NCBI RefSeq assembly: GCF_019393635.1 | Contig: NC_057866.1 | Location: 277,396,874-277,460,873 of the forward strand | Length of the DNA: 64,000 bases | Origin: Dromiciops gliroides | Taxonomy: Eukaryota > Chordata > Mammalia > Microbiotheria > Microbiotheriidae | Direction of reading: 5' to 3' | In this document: positions 33,587 through 44,555 of the stretch, one piece after another | Numbering within the stretch: position 1 is the stretch's first letter | How the letters are laid out: every line of letters starts with the position of its first letter | Notes under the pieces: generated by a model | Databases searched by the model: none | Told to the model about the DNA's origin: nothing | Seen by the model: only the letters and a program-made list of their open reading frames with translations | Program-made: the position numbers and the translations under genes

Positions 33587-33757
33587 AGGAAAAGGAAATG
33601 GATATTCTTGTGTGCTGGCAGTTCGGTCCTTTCTCAGGCGCCACACCGACTTTTTTAAAAAAAGAAGTGCTTGTTGATGTTGTTTGGTTTTTCATCTACT
33701 TTACTTTTCCATATATCTCTCTACTCTCCCTCTGGGTCATTCACTCTTTTTCTTTTC

Positions 33758-33758
<1 letters not shown>

Positions 33759-33819
<61 letters not shown>
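33759..33819. repeat. (TG)n microsatellite, about 30 units
   Basis: Uninterrupted TG run of about 61 bp, long enough to be highly polymorphic. Confidence 0.98.
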
Positions 33820-33825
<6 letters not shown>

Positions 33826-33839
33826 TAAAGTATTTTCCC

Positions 33840-34950
33840 CTCAGACCTTTATTTTTTTCCAATTCCATGTAAAGATAGTTTTCAACTTTCACTTTTGTAA
33901 GATTTTTAGTTCCAAAATTTTCTCCCACCCTCCCTTCTGTCCTCCCTCCCAAAGCAATCTGATATAGGTTATACATTACAATCATGTTAAACATATTTCC
34001 AAATTAGTCATGTTGTAAGAGAAGAATCAGAACAAAAGGGGGAAAAACACAAGAAAGAAGAAACAACAACCACCACAACAAAAGTAAAAATAATATGCTT
34101 TGGTCTGCATTCAGACTCCATAGTTCTTTTTCTGAACGTGGAGAGCATTTTCCACCATGAGTCTTTTGGCATTGTCTTGGATCATTTCATTGCTGAGAAG
34201 AGCCAAATCCATCACAGTTGATCATCACACAATGTTGTTGATTCTGTGTACAGTGTTCTTCTCTTGGTTCTGCTCACTTCACTCAGCATCAGTCCACTTA
34301 AGTCTTTTTTAGGTTTTTCTGAAATCTGACAGCTCATCGTTTCTTACAGCACAATAGTATTCCATTACATTCATATACCACAACTTGTTCAGCTATTCCC
34401 CAATTGATGGGTATCCCTTCAATTTCCAATTCTTTGCCACCAAAAAAGAGCAGCTATAAATATTGTTGTACATGTGGGTCATTTTCCCTTTTTATGATCT
34501 CTTTGGGATACAGACCTAGTAGTGGTAATTCTGGGTCAAAAAGTATGCACAGTTTCATAGCCTTTTTGGCATAGTGCCAAATTGTTCTCCAGAATGGTTG
34601 GATGAGTTCACAATTCCACCAACAGTGCATTAGTGTTCCAATTTCCCCACATCTCCAACATTTACAATTTCCCTTTTTTTTTGTCATATGAGCCAATTGG
34701 ATAAGTGTGAGGTAGAACTTCAGAGTAGTTTTACTTTGTATTTCTCTACTCAGTGATTGAGAAATTTTTTTTTTTCACATGGCTGTAGATAGCTTTAATT
34801 TCTTCATCCGAAAACTACCTGTTCACATCCTTTGACCATTTCTCAATTGGGGAATGACTTGTACTCTTGTATATTTGATTCAGTTCTCTATATATTTCAG
34901 AAATGAGGACTTTATCAGAAACACTCATCTACTCTTTCTGGGCACATTAA
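33840..34950 (-). mobile_element. L1 LINE, 3' end with ORF2 C-terminus
   Basis: On the - strand, 34454-34696 reads the C-terminal ORF2 cysteine region CWRCGEIGTLMHCWWNCEL, followed by FDPELPLLGLYPKEI, and further on a decayed NKLWYMNVMEYY stretch near 34350. The 3' UTR follows, ending at about 33840 in 'CTTTACATGGAATTGG' then A-rich DNA. It is 5'-truncated, and in-frame stops occur downstream of the cysteine region. It is younger than the L2 copies. Confidence 0.92.
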
Positions 34951-34975
34951 ATAAGTGAGATTTTTTTTTTAAACT

Positions 34976-35168
34976 CAAGCAGCAGCAGCAGTGTATAGTT
35001 AATAGAATGCTGCATTTGACATCAAAACAACTGGGTTCAGATCCTTGTTCTGCCCCTGTCACCTCCGTGCTATTTAGCAGGTCTCATCTCTGTGGCTGTC
35101 AGTTTCCTCATGGTAAAATGTGGGAGCTGGACAAGATAATCTGTGACATCTCTTCCAGATCCATGAGC
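34976..35168 (+). repeat. MIR remnant with CAG-rich start
   Basis: 'AACTGGGTTCAGATCCTTGTTCTGCCCCTG' and 'TCAGTTTCCTCATGGTAAAATG'. A short CAGCAGCAGCAG run lies at its 5' edge. Confidence 0.8.
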
Positions 35169-35169
35169 C

Positions 35170-36250
35170 ACCCCTATGTGTAATGGAATTCTCATCCCCT
35201 CTCTAACTGCTCCTGGCTCACCATCTGGAAGTCAGTCGAGGGATATGTTATGATTCATAAATGAATAGAAATGCACAATTTCTCTCATGAATTAATCAAC
35301 TGACTCCGAGCCCCCACTCCATTTTATAAATACACAGGAGAAACTGTTTTCCCTTAAATTTTCACTTCTCTCTCTCTTGACATCAAACCCTGATCTCATC
35401 AGTTCAGATAAACATTGTTACTGGAATTATAATTTATTAACAGTATGACAAACAACACAAAGATATATTTAAATATTTCAACAGTGCATTAGTGGTGAGA
35501 AAGCTTATGGCCAGATTCACCTCTATGCGGGCAGCACAACTGCCTACTTCACCACAGACTCTGGAACCAGTATCCCACCATTCAGCTCTCTTTGGAGGGC
35601 AGTCCAAGTATCATAAAAATCCTCATTGGCTTGTCCTACCCCCTCCATAAGATAAGAGTTAAATCCAGCTTTTTCTAGATGTCTCTTCAGACTTTCTCAG
35701 ATATGGCAGTTGATTCTTAAGTCTCTTAGGAAAGAGGCTCTGAGTTTGATGGCCCCAGGCCTTTGTGCAGGCCTGACATTTGCTCTCCCTTCTCTTGTGC
35801 GGAGTTTTCTGTCCCTCCAACATGCTTAGAGCACCTTGTCTGTCTCTCCCCTTTACCCCCTTATCTGTATCCAGGTCACATCGACATGAAGGACAGGGAC
35901 TCTAAGGATTGTCTTTGTCCCCTCCAGCATCTGGAACAGGGACTGATGCCTGAATCGAGTTGGCCTGAACAGACCTGTGTGAGGTCCTGGGCTCATGGCA
36001 AAAACAAATCACAAAGGGGAGCTGGAAGGGTCATTCCCAACTCAAAGGTCCTGCCCCGAGGGAGAACCTAGAACATCTTCGGCCTCTTGGCCAAGGCTCT
36101 TTTTGCCATCCATGACCACCATACTCCACAGCCTGGCTGGACAAGGACCATCTACCAGGCCCTGATTGGGGGGGGAAGGGGAGGGGGCTGCTGAACTCAG
36201 CAATGTCTGGCCCCCATCATGTCCCCAGAAGGAGAACTCCCATCGGCACC
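35170..36250. other. No gene recognised; A/T-rich first half
   Basis: 35260-35760 is A/T-rich with no SINE/LINE signature that I recognise. It might be a decayed LTR or DNA transposon, but I could not find termini. The remainder is unique. Confidence 0.3.
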
Positions 36251-36254
36251 CTGT

Positions 36255-36360
36255 CCCAAGCTGCAGTTTTGACAGTTGAGAAAACTGAAGTGTAGAGACA
36301 GTGCGACCCACCCAGGGTCACATAGCCCCAGAGAAGTAGAGTTAGGGCCAGCATTCATCC
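36255..36360 (-). repeat. MIR remnant, antisense
   Basis: 'TGAGAAAACTGAAGTGTAGAGAC..CCCAGGGTCACATAGCCCC'. Confidence 0.7.
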
Positions 36361-36539
36361 AGGACCTCCCTCCCCAGCCATGCCCGGCTCCTTCCCCTGG
36401 GCCAAAACTGGGGCTGGGAGGCTGGGCTACAGTCGTGTTACTGGAAACCATTGGAGCACATCCATTCCCTTTGGCAGGCCTGGCTGGAGAGCCTGGAGAA
36501 GGCTCCCTCCCCTTGTTTGGACAGTTCTAGTGAAAATCA

Positions 36540-36800
36540 GCATTCACTTATTTTTTTCCTCTAGGAAAATCAACATTTTAGCTTGGTGTAGGCCCTCAGG
36601 GCTTGCTGGCATCCTTCCCAAGTATGACTTTCATTTTCTTGGGCCAGAATGTTTTCCAAGGAAACACAACTCCACACTCACAATGGGACTTCATTTGCAG
36701 CTTTTCCAAAATGCAGACATTTGGGGAGTGCATAAAGTGAGATGCATTTGGCCTAATTGCTTCAGACCAGAGCCAGCCCAGGCCAGGAAAATGAGCTTGC
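36540..36800. promoter_or_regulatory. Candidate conserved non-coding island
   Basis: A repeat-free stretch of about 260 bp of balanced composition, with ATGACTTTCATTTTCTTGGG, GTTTTCCAAGGAAACACAAC (a possible STAT-type TTCCnnGGAA site) and CCTAATTGCTTCAG. Inference only; cross-species alignment is needed. Confidence 0.25.
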
Positions 36801-37370
36801 ACTCTGAGCCTAAAAGTTCCCAGGAAGACTCAACCCAGCTCTAAGATGAGGACCAGCTGGAAAAGCGGGGGATCCAGGGCGCCTGGGTCTGAGTGCTAGC
36901 TCGGCCCCTCCCCAGCTGCTCCAATAGGGCCCTCATTATAAGGGGGAGGAAGCTCATTCTTCCAGCTCGGTCAAGTTAAAGGGCGAGGTAAGAAGGGCAC
37001 CTCCCCACCATCCCCCAGTGCCAGCGTTCAGCTGCAAGAGCCACTCTTGGCTCCCATCCGTGCTTACCCACCAGCCCCTCTGATTCCTCTGCCCTCTGCA
37101 GTCACAGTCCTGGCTCATTCACCATCTGCATGTCACTTCCCCTCTCTGGGACCCGGTTTCCAGACTTCCGAGATGAGAAGATGGAAGCCAAAGACTTCCC
37201 AGGCCCTTCCAACCTCTCCGTGGATGCTCTTCTGTTCTTCTCTTCGGCCTACAAAAGGACCCTCCCCAGGCGGCCAGCCCAGCCCTCCTGAATGGAGCCT
37301 GGGCTTGTGGCTGGGGGAGGCTCTGGAAGCTGCTGTCCTGCCCCCGGCCAAATCTCCTCTCCAGGCTGGG
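36800..37370. other. No gene recognised
   Basis: Unique GC-rich DNA. An open frame at 37047-37583 (+) ends in a long Ser run that is only the translated TTC microsatellite. Confidence 0.35.
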
Positions 37371-37372
37371 CA

Positions 37373-37564
37373 TTCTTCTTCTTCTTCTTCTTCTTCTTCT
37401 TCTTCTTCTTCTTCTTCTTCTTCTTCTTCTTCTTCTTCTTCTTCTTCTTCTTCTTCTTCTTCTTCTTCTTCTTCTTCTTCTTCTTCTTCTTCTTCTTCTT
37501 CTTCTTCTTCTTCTTCTTCTTCTTCTTCTTCTTCTTCTTCTTCTTCTTCTTCTTCTTCTTCTTC
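37373..37564. repeat. (TTC)n microsatellite, about 64 units, in a SINE tail
   Basis: 192 bp of perfect TTC ((GAA)n on the - strand) joined to the 3' end of an antisense SINE, so it grew from that SINE's A-rich tail. Long pure GAA tracts can form triplex DNA. Confidence 0.98.
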
Positions 37565-37699
37565 GCGGGGCAATGAGGGTTAAGTGACTTGCCCAGGGTC
37601 ACACAGCTAGTAAGAGTCAAGTGTCTGAGGCCGGATTTGAACTCAGGTACTTGTGAATCCAGGGCCGGTGCTTTATCCACTGTGCCACCTAGCTGCCCC
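37565..37699 (-). repeat. WSINE1-type SINE, antisense
   Basis: GCGGGGCAATGAGGGTTAAG through GTGCCACCTAGCTGCCCC. The expanded GAA tract occupies its tail position. Confidence 0.96.
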
Positions 37700-37865
37700 C
37701 ATCCCCGATCTTCTGCTGTCTTTTATGTAGTCCCTCTCAGCATCCCAACTGCCCCCGTGAGGGGCCCTGGTGGTCGTCAATCTCCTACCTTAACGGTAAC
37801 ACCCCAAACTAAAGGCAAGTCTCCAGCTGCGGTCTGACCAGAACAGTGCACAGTTGGGCACTATC

Positions 37866-38120
37866 TCTGCGTACTCTCTCTGTCTCTGCCTCCATCTCTC
37901 TGTCTCTCTCTGTCTCTGTCTCTCTCTCTCCCTCCCTATGTCCCTCCCTCCCTCCCCATCTTTCTCTCTCTCCCTCCCCCATCTCTGTCTCTCTCTTTCT
38001 CCCTCCCTCCCTCTCCGTCTCTGTCTCTCTGTCTCTCTCCTTGTCTCTTTGTCTCTCTGACTGTTTCTGTCTCTCTGTCTCTGTGTCTATCGCTCTTTTT
38101 TTCCCTCTCTCTATCTCCCT
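37866..38120. repeat. (CT)n-rich simple sequence
   Basis: CTCTGT, CTCTCT, CCCT and CTTT units on the + strand, interrupted throughout. It lies inside an L2 copy. Confidence 0.95.
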
Positions 38121-38164
38121 CCCATGTCCTTGCTCTACACATCCTTTCTCAGTGGCCTCATCAG

Positions 38165-39015
38165 CCACGGGGTTTAGTTACCATCTCCCCACCAAGGACT
38201 CCCAGCCCCAGCCTCTCCCCTGAGCTCCAGGCCCAAGTCACAAACTGCCATTGGACATTCTGAGCTGAACCGACCAATGTCTGGAGGCCACCGGTGCCAA
38301 ACTGAGCTTGCCTTTCCCTCCTGCTCCTGTGCAGGGCCGAAGCTCACAGCTTCTCAGCCTCTACCTCCACCCTCCCTCATCCCACAGTCCAGCCTGTTGT
38401 AAGTCTTGGTATCGTTCCCATCTCTTGTATACCTGTGCCCTCACACAGCCACTGCCCTGGGGTGTGCCCTCGTCACTTCTCCCAGCCTCAAGTCTCCTTG
38501 CTCCAGTCCATCCTTCATCCTGCTGCCAAAATCATGAACCTGACTCCCATCCTCCATCCTGGACTCCCCTGTTTGGTCTTTAAAGCCCTTTCCATACCCC
38601 TCATGTGTTACTCCCCTTCCCACACTGGTGGCCCACCCAAACTGGCCATCCCTCTGTTTCTCACAAACAGTATCCCTTCTCCAGCCTGTATGCCTTTGCA
38701 TAGGATGTCCCCCCTACCTAGTGGGCGTCCCTCCTCACTTCTGCCTCCTAGAACCCTGATTTCCTTTAAGTTCAACCCACAGAGCCCCTCCTCCAGGAAG
38801 CCTTGTCTGACCTCTCCCAGGTGTTGGTGCCTCCCAGCTCCTTCACCCTAGAGAAAGTACCTTGTGTTATTTTGCATGTGTCTTGTAGGTTCTGCTACTG
38901 TGCATCTTGTCTCCTCCTGAGGCATGAATCGTGAGTTCCTAAGGGCAGGAACTGTTGTATTTTGTCCTTGTGTCTCTGGTGCGGCTGGCACACAGGTGCT
39001 TCTGATGTCTTGTCC
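38165..39015 (+). repeat. L2 LINE, reverse-transcriptase end to 3' end
   Basis: Shows the pattern 'GAGCTCCAGGCCCAAGTCAC' near 38220, 'CCATCCTTCATCCTGCTGCC', 'CTGTTTGGTCTTTAAAGCCC', 'CCTCCAGGAAGCCTTGTCTG' and the 3' end 'GTGAGTTCCTAAGGGCAGGA'. A dead, old copy. Confidence 0.88.
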
Positions 39016-39960
39016 CACTTTTCCCTTACATCCACCTGCCCTCCCTGACAGTGTGAGGACAATGGTAATTTCTCGCATCCATTCCCATCCCACCCCACAT
39101 CCACCCTGGGGTGGCAGAGGAAGGCACAGACTCTAGATTCCACACCCCCCAGGAGCACCCAGAGCACAGGTCCACCCCCATTGCAGAGGAAGGCGGGGGC
39201 CAGCTCCAGGAGGTGGCCCAGCTCTTGCCCCCCCCCCCCCGCCTTCTCTAGTCCCCCCCCCCCCAGAACCTCTGGCAGCTCCCTTTGGTAAATCACCCTC
39301 CTGTGTGTAGATAGGGCTGCCTGGGCTCAGGAGAAACCCCGCCCCCCGAGCCAGTGCCCCTGTCCCCGGACCATCTGAAGTGTCCCGTCTTCCCTGGCTG
39401 AGCCACACCCACCCTGGACGGCCTCCACTGGGCTGCCCAGAGCCCCATCACATCCCCGGGCTTCGTCCCACACGGCGGGCTGAGCTTCCTCCCAGCCTGA
39501 GCACCACTTTTACCCAGGCCATGTTTTACCAAATGGCTGATGTCCTCCTCAGAGGGACCAGAGCAACCCTTTCACTCTGAGGAACAGGGTGCTCTCCTTC
39601 TGGGCATGGTCCACGCACTGCCATCAGGCAGCCACAAAATGCTTAAAGGGTCCCAGAAATGATCTGGGGTGGGGAAGAGCAGAGGAGAGAAGGAAGTGGG
39701 CAGGGGCTGTTGCACAGATCTCTGACAGACAGGTGACATTGAAGGCCTTTTCACAAAGGGACAAAGCCCAGAAATCGGTCAAACCTCTGTCTTTCACAGA
39801 TTAAGGAACTAAAGTCCAGAAAGGAAAAAGGTCCCCCAGCAAAAGAGTCAGGGCAAAGCTGGGGCTAGAACTCGGGTTTTTATACCTATTTGGGGTTCTT
39901 CCCATTATTCCCCCTGGGTCCAAGACACTGGGTAGGTCAGTCACCACCACAAACCATGAG
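39016..39960. other. No gene recognised; several poly-C runs
   Basis: Poly-C runs near 39227-39240 and 39255-39265 may be assembly-sensitive. The rest is unique and GC-rich. Confidence 0.35.
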
Positions 39961-39965
39961 CCCCC

Positions 39966-40764
39966 CAAATCAATCAATAAACATCTAATAAGCACTTATA
40001 ATGTGCCAGGCACCTGGGATACAAAAAGAGGCAAAAGACAGTCCCTGCCCTCAAGGAACTTACAGTCTAATGGGGGAGACAACAAGCAAACACATGTGTA
40101 TAAACTAGCTGTAGCCAGGATAAACAGGAAATCATTAACAAAAGGAAGGCATGAGAATTAAGGTGGGTGGGAAAGGCTTCCTGTGGAAGGTGGGATTTTT
40201 GTTGGGACTTAAAAGGAAGCTGGGGAAGTCAGTAGTCAGGTCGGGGGTGGGAGCATTCCAGGCCGGGTGGACAATCAGAGAAAATGCTGGGGGCAAGAGA
40301 TGGAAGACTGGTGGGCTGGGAAGCCAGCACCTCTGAATTGAGGAGTTCGGTAGTGGGGAAGGAGGTGTGAGAAGACTGGGGAGGTAGAAGGGGACTGGGT
40401 TATGAAGGGCTTTGATCGCCAGACAGGACTTTGTACTGAATCCTAGAGACTGGGGTGGGGAGAGACTTGAGGCAGGCCGACCCCCCCCCCCCAGCTACTG
40501 CAATAGTGGGGGGGGGAGGTGATGAGGGTCTGTGGCAGGGAGTGGTCGTGTCAGAGGACAGATGGGGGCATATTCAGAGATGCTACAGAGGTGAAATCGG
40601 CAGGCCTTGGCACCAGCTCCTTTATGGAAAGTGAGAGATGGTGAAGAGTCCAGGATGACTCCTAGGTTGTGAGCCTGAGCACCTGGGAGGAGGCTGGTGC
40701 CTTTGACAGTGATAGGGCAGGTGGGGGGACAGGGTAGTGGGAGACAGAATGAGTTTTTGTTTTG
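39966..40764 (+). repeat. Ancient LINE-like repeat, first part
   Basis: 'AATCAATCAATAAACATCTA', 'TGTGCCAGGCACCTGGGATA', 'CCCTGCCCTCAAGGAACTTA', 'GGCTTCCTGTGGAAGGTGGG' and 'AGGATGACTCCTAGGTTGTG' occur in the order of a common ancient mammalian repeat that I associate with the L2/CR1 group. It continues at 41118 beyond an insertion. Confidence 0.6.
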
Positions 40765-40775
40765 GACATGTTGAG

Positions 40776-41117
<342 letters not shown>

Positions 41118-41225
41118 AGGATATGTTGAGTTGAAGATGTCTGACATCCAGTTCAAGATGTTCACCGCTGTGTTTACTTTTACTTGGCCAGTCAGAAAGC
41201 CCATTAGTTCAAAACAAAAAAGAAG
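41118..41225 (+). repeat. Ancient LINE-like repeat, continuation
   Basis: 'ATGTTGAGTTGAAGATGTCTGACATCCAG' continues the element broken at 40764 by the SINE insertion. Confidence 0.6.
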
Positions 41226-41229
41226 AGAA

Positions 41230-41555
41230 CCATTTAATTGAACAGCACGGGAAAAGACGACCTCCGCACGCGGCACCGCCCTGCCCCGTGCCCACAGGGC
41301 TATAGCCTCCCGCAGACCACCACAACGCCACTCTGAGAGAAGACGTCTATCAGAGATACCCTTGGAGCAGCTCCTATGGCCAGAGACTACAAATAGTCTC
41401 ACCAGGAAAAGCCTCCACGGTCCAGCGGTGACAACCTGGCTCTTCTCGGCCGGCCGGACGCTCCGCGGAGGGGCTGCTGCTCTCTGTCGCCATCTCCTGG
41501 TCTTTGGGGCATCAGCTTCTTCCTCACTCAGGAAGGGTCTTTCGGTTCTTTTAGC
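41230..41555. other. No gene recognised
   Basis: CpG-containing unique DNA, including GGCCGGCCGGACGCTCCGCG near 41450. No coding or repeat signature. Confidence 0.3.
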
Positions 41556-41556
41556 T

Positions 41557-41723
41557 CAGGGCTTCTTAAACTTTTTCCCCTCGCGACCCCTTTTCACCGG
41601 AGAAATTTGTACGTGACCCCGGGTATATGGACATACAAAATAGGTATGCACAGCCTTTTACTGCTGCCGCACTCTCAGTTACATGAGTCCACATGGGTCG
41701 GGACCCAAGTGGAAGAAGCTTCC
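41557..41723. mobile_element. Non-autonomous hAT DNA transposon (Charlie-like MITE)
   Basis: The left end, CAGGGCTTCTTAAACTTTTT then CTCGCGACCCC, pairs with the right end GGGTCGGGACCC..GAAGAAGCTTCC as imperfect terminal inverted repeats. Flanks TTTTAGCT and CTTTAGCT fit an 8-bp hAT target-site duplication with one change. At 167 bp it has no transposase and must have moved in trans. I recall very similar marsupial Charlie-type elements. Confidence 0.8.
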
Positions 41724-42170
41724 CTTTAGCTGAATGGCCCCAGGCCTGATCCTAGTTCTCCAGTAAGCTAAAGGGGTCCTCAGGCACTACAGACTCTCAT
41801 CTAAGTCAGGGCTCAAAACCCCCTGAACCCAAACCACATCCCTAAATTGCTCGCCTTGATTCCCAAGGACTCCACTTAGAGAAGCTGCCAATGACCGACC
41901 GGAGGCGATGATATTCTCTTCAGCCCCCCCAATCCCCTCGCCCAGGCAAATCAACAAGCAGAAGCGATGTCAGAAAGAACGGCGTTAGTGAAATTGGTGC
42001 CTCTGCCAACCCAAATCGCCCTTCTTTCTGCATAAGGAGCCTACTGTACTCGAGGATCTGTGTGATCTCCTCCTGACGGAGCCCTTCTCCCAGAGTCCTC
42101 ACGTCTGCCCAGGGCCCGCCGGCCTTTGGGGCGTGCGGGTTCCAGGCCCCACAGCCTCTCACAGGCCTCC
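41724..42170. other. No gene recognised
   Basis: Unique DNA with no coding or repeat signature that I can support. Confidence 0.3.
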
Positions 42171-42174
42171 CTCC

Positions 42175-42420
42175 CCATCACCACTGTCGTGTCTTCTCTA
42201 CTTTCACTGCATTCTCAGGCAGCCTTCCTTTCTCTGCACTTAGGTGCCCATCACCGTTCTTCAGGCCTCACTCCCTCTCTTGTCTAGACTTGCAGTAGCT
42301 TCCTAACCGGTCCTTCAGCCCAAGTCTCTTCCCTCTCTCTTCCTTCCATCCATTCATCCTCCAAACCTCTGCCAAAATAGCCCTCCTCCAGGCCTGGTGA
42401 AACACCGCCACCGTGTGGCC
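42175..42420 (+). repeat. L2 fragment
   Basis: 'CAGTAGCTTCCTAACCGGTCCTTCAGCC..CCATCCATTCATCCTCCAAAC..CCAAAATAGCCCTCCTCC' follows L2 order. Confidence 0.65.
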
Positions 42421-42444
42421 TTCTGGGATATTGCCATTAACCCG

Positions 42445-42560
42445 GACAGGCTCCCGAACTGGAAGGTACCTGAGGTCATCTAGTCCAATCTCCTTATTTT
42501 ACAAAGCAGGAAACTGAGGCCCAGGGAGGGGAATGACTTGTCCGATGTCACACAGGAAAT
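42445..42560 (-). repeat. MIR-like remnant
   Basis: 'GAACTGGAAGGTACCTGAGG', 'TCATCTAGTCCAATCTCC' and 'GGAAACTGAGGCCCAGGG'. Confidence 0.75.
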
Positions 42561-42569
42561 AAGCTTCGG

Positions 42570-43120
42570 GGCGGGATTTTATGCCAGTGCCAGCCTTACT
42601 GCTTTTCAGCATAGGGCCCGTGTAAAGGCACAAAGAGGGCACTGGTACAGAGAGAAAATGACCGCTTCAGCTTTCGGGTTGGTCCCTGATCTGGTGTCCT
42701 GCACGTGTGCCCCTTGGATCTCTGGCCTTCTTGGAAGGGGTTTATACCATGAAATATTCCTATGGACCCCTTGTGCAGACAGAAGGGGACCGTTCTCATC
42801 TGCTGAGCTTTCCAATTTAGCCTAATATAACACCCCCTTCCGGGGTAACTCCCCCGGATTCACACTTGTACTGGCAGGCTGGGTTCCACAGAGAAGCAAC
42901 CCCTCCTCCTCTCAGGGTTCTAAGTGAATCCTGAGGATTTGTCCCTCATGAGCCATCGCTGTGCTTCCCATTGGTAATCAGGCAGTCAGGCTTAATGAAC
43001 TTCTTATAGAAGGTATTTACTAAAAGAAGTGCAGTGAGAAGAAGGGTCAGAGATTCAGAGCTGGTACAAAACATCTCCTCCAAAATATGGAGTACGCTCT
43101 CTCATAAATATACACAACAT
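42570..43120. other. No gene recognised
   Basis: Unique sequence. Short overlapping frames only. Confidence 0.3.
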
Positions 43121-43127
43121 CCAGGGA

Positions 43128-43378
43128 GATCTGTTGTTCAGTCATCTCAGTCATGCCTGACTCTTCATAAGCTTCTCTGGGGTTTTCTTGGCAAAGATAT
43201 TGGAGTGGTTTGCTATTTCCTTCTCCAGTTCATTTCACAGATGAGGAACCGAGGCAAACAGGGGTAAGTGACTTGTCCAGGGTCACATAGTTATTAAGTG
43301 TCTGAGGCCAGATGTGAACTCAGAAAGATGTCTTCCTCACTTCAGGGCCAGCACTCTATCCACAGTGTCACCAGTGGG
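43128..43378 (-). repeat. RTE-mobilised SINE, antisense
   Basis: 'TGTTGTTCAGTCATCTCAGTC', 'GGTTTTCTTGGCAAAGATAT' and 'CTCTATCCACAGTGTCACC'. Confidence 0.93.
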
Positions 43379-43623
43379 GCTCAAATTGGAAGTACAGTGT
43401 TAGTGAGGCATATGTGTAGATCGTGCATATGCCAATTCCTTTTCTGAAAGTTCTTGTCTTCCTTCATGTAATTCTTCTAAGTTCCCTTTAAGTGTAACCC
43501 TCTTCTGTCTTAGCTGCTCGGCTGGATTTCTGGGATCCATGACTTTGGGTTTTTGGGGGGTTTGTTGTTTTGTTTGGGGTTTTTTTTGCTTCAAATTGCA
43601 ACCTTTTCTCATCCAGTACAATT

Positions 43624-43775
43624 CTTTTTTTTTTTTTCCGTGAGGCAATTGGGGTTAAGTGACTTGTCCAGGGTCACACAGATAGTAAGTGTGAAGTGTC
43701 TGAGGCTGGATTTTAACTCAGACCCTCCTGACTCCAGGGCCAGTGCTCTATCCACTGTGCCACCTAGCTGCCCCC
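43624..43775 (-). repeat. WSINE1-type SINE, antisense
   Basis: Poly-T, GTGAGGCAATTGGGGTTAAG, through GTGCCACCTAGCTGCCCCC. It is the older of two neighbouring antisense copies. Confidence 0.95.
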
Positions 43776-43790
43776 TTATCCATCACTTTC

Positions 43791-43944
43791 TTTCTTTTTT
43801 TTTTTTTTAGTGAGGCAATTGGGGTTAAGTGACTTGCCCAGGGTCACACAGCTAGTAAGTGTTAAGTGTCTGAGGCCGGATTTGAACTCAGGTATTCCTG
43901 ACTCCAGAGCCGGTGCTCTATCCACTTCGCCAGCTAGCTGCCCC
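43791..43944 (-). repeat. WSINE1-type SINE, antisense, with target-site duplication
   Basis: Bounded by TATCCATCACTTTC (43777-43790) and TATCCATGACTTTC (43945-43958), one mismatch in 14. Confidence 0.96.
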
Positions 43945-44231
43945 TATCCATGACTTTCTAAAGACCATTTTGGGCATTTTCCTCTACCACAAGGGATCAT
44001 GCTCCTAGAGGGTGCTGCCATCCTCCGGCAAATATCTTTCTACAACCTTTGTTAGCACTGCCACTGCGGTCAACCACCATAATGTTAACAGAATCCGTAT
44101 TCTGGCGTATAATTGTGGAGCACAAGACCTGGTACATAGTGGGCACTTAGTTAATGTTTATTGGTGTAAGACAACCGTTTTCCAGACCCTGTGATAGGCA
44201 ATAGGGATACAAATAAGAGAAAGAAAGATAG

Positions 44232-44370
44232 GGACAGCTAGGTGGCGCAGTGGATAAAGTACTGGCCCTGGATTCAGGAGGACCTGAATTCAAATCCAGC
44301 CTCAGATACTTGACACTAGCTATGTGACCCTGGGCAAGCCACTTAACCCTCATTGCCCCACAAAAAGAAA
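44232..44370 (+). repeat. WSINE1-type SINE
   Basis: GGGACAGCTAGGTGGCGCAG through CCCTCATTGCCCCACAAAAA, with a purine-rich tail. Flanks are AAGAGAAAGAAAG-like on both sides. Confidence 0.95.
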
Positions 44371-44555
44371 AGAGAGAGAGAGGGAGGGAGAGAGAGAGAA
44401 GAAAAGAAAGGGGCCAGCCTGCTTTCTACCTAAGCCATAGAAGTATGGACCACCTTTTTAGCCAATCATTGGAAGTTCCTTTTGTTTAGCAGTTGCCTTC
44501 AACCAACGACCACTGCCCTTATCACTCCATCATATTGATTAATGAAAACCTTCAC

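Larger units (their letters stand above)
30351..33600 (+). other. Putative long 3' UTR of the unidentified gene
   Basis: About 3.2 kb without any SINE or LINE that I can recognise, in a region where such copies otherwise occur every 1-2 kb. It includes A/U-rich blocks such as GTATGTACATGTTTATCTTT near 31065 and TAATATGCAAATACATTTAA near 31095, and ends in clustered AATAAA hexamers. Such exclusion is typical of long 3' UTRs. The large GGAA tract lies near its start. The frames in this stretch overlap on both strands and are not convincing as coding. Confidence 0.38.

Noticed and set aside
37133-37680. Open frames with poly-Glu, poly-Lys, poly-Ser or poly-Phe runs.
   Set aside because: They are translations of the (TTC)n microsatellite in different frames.
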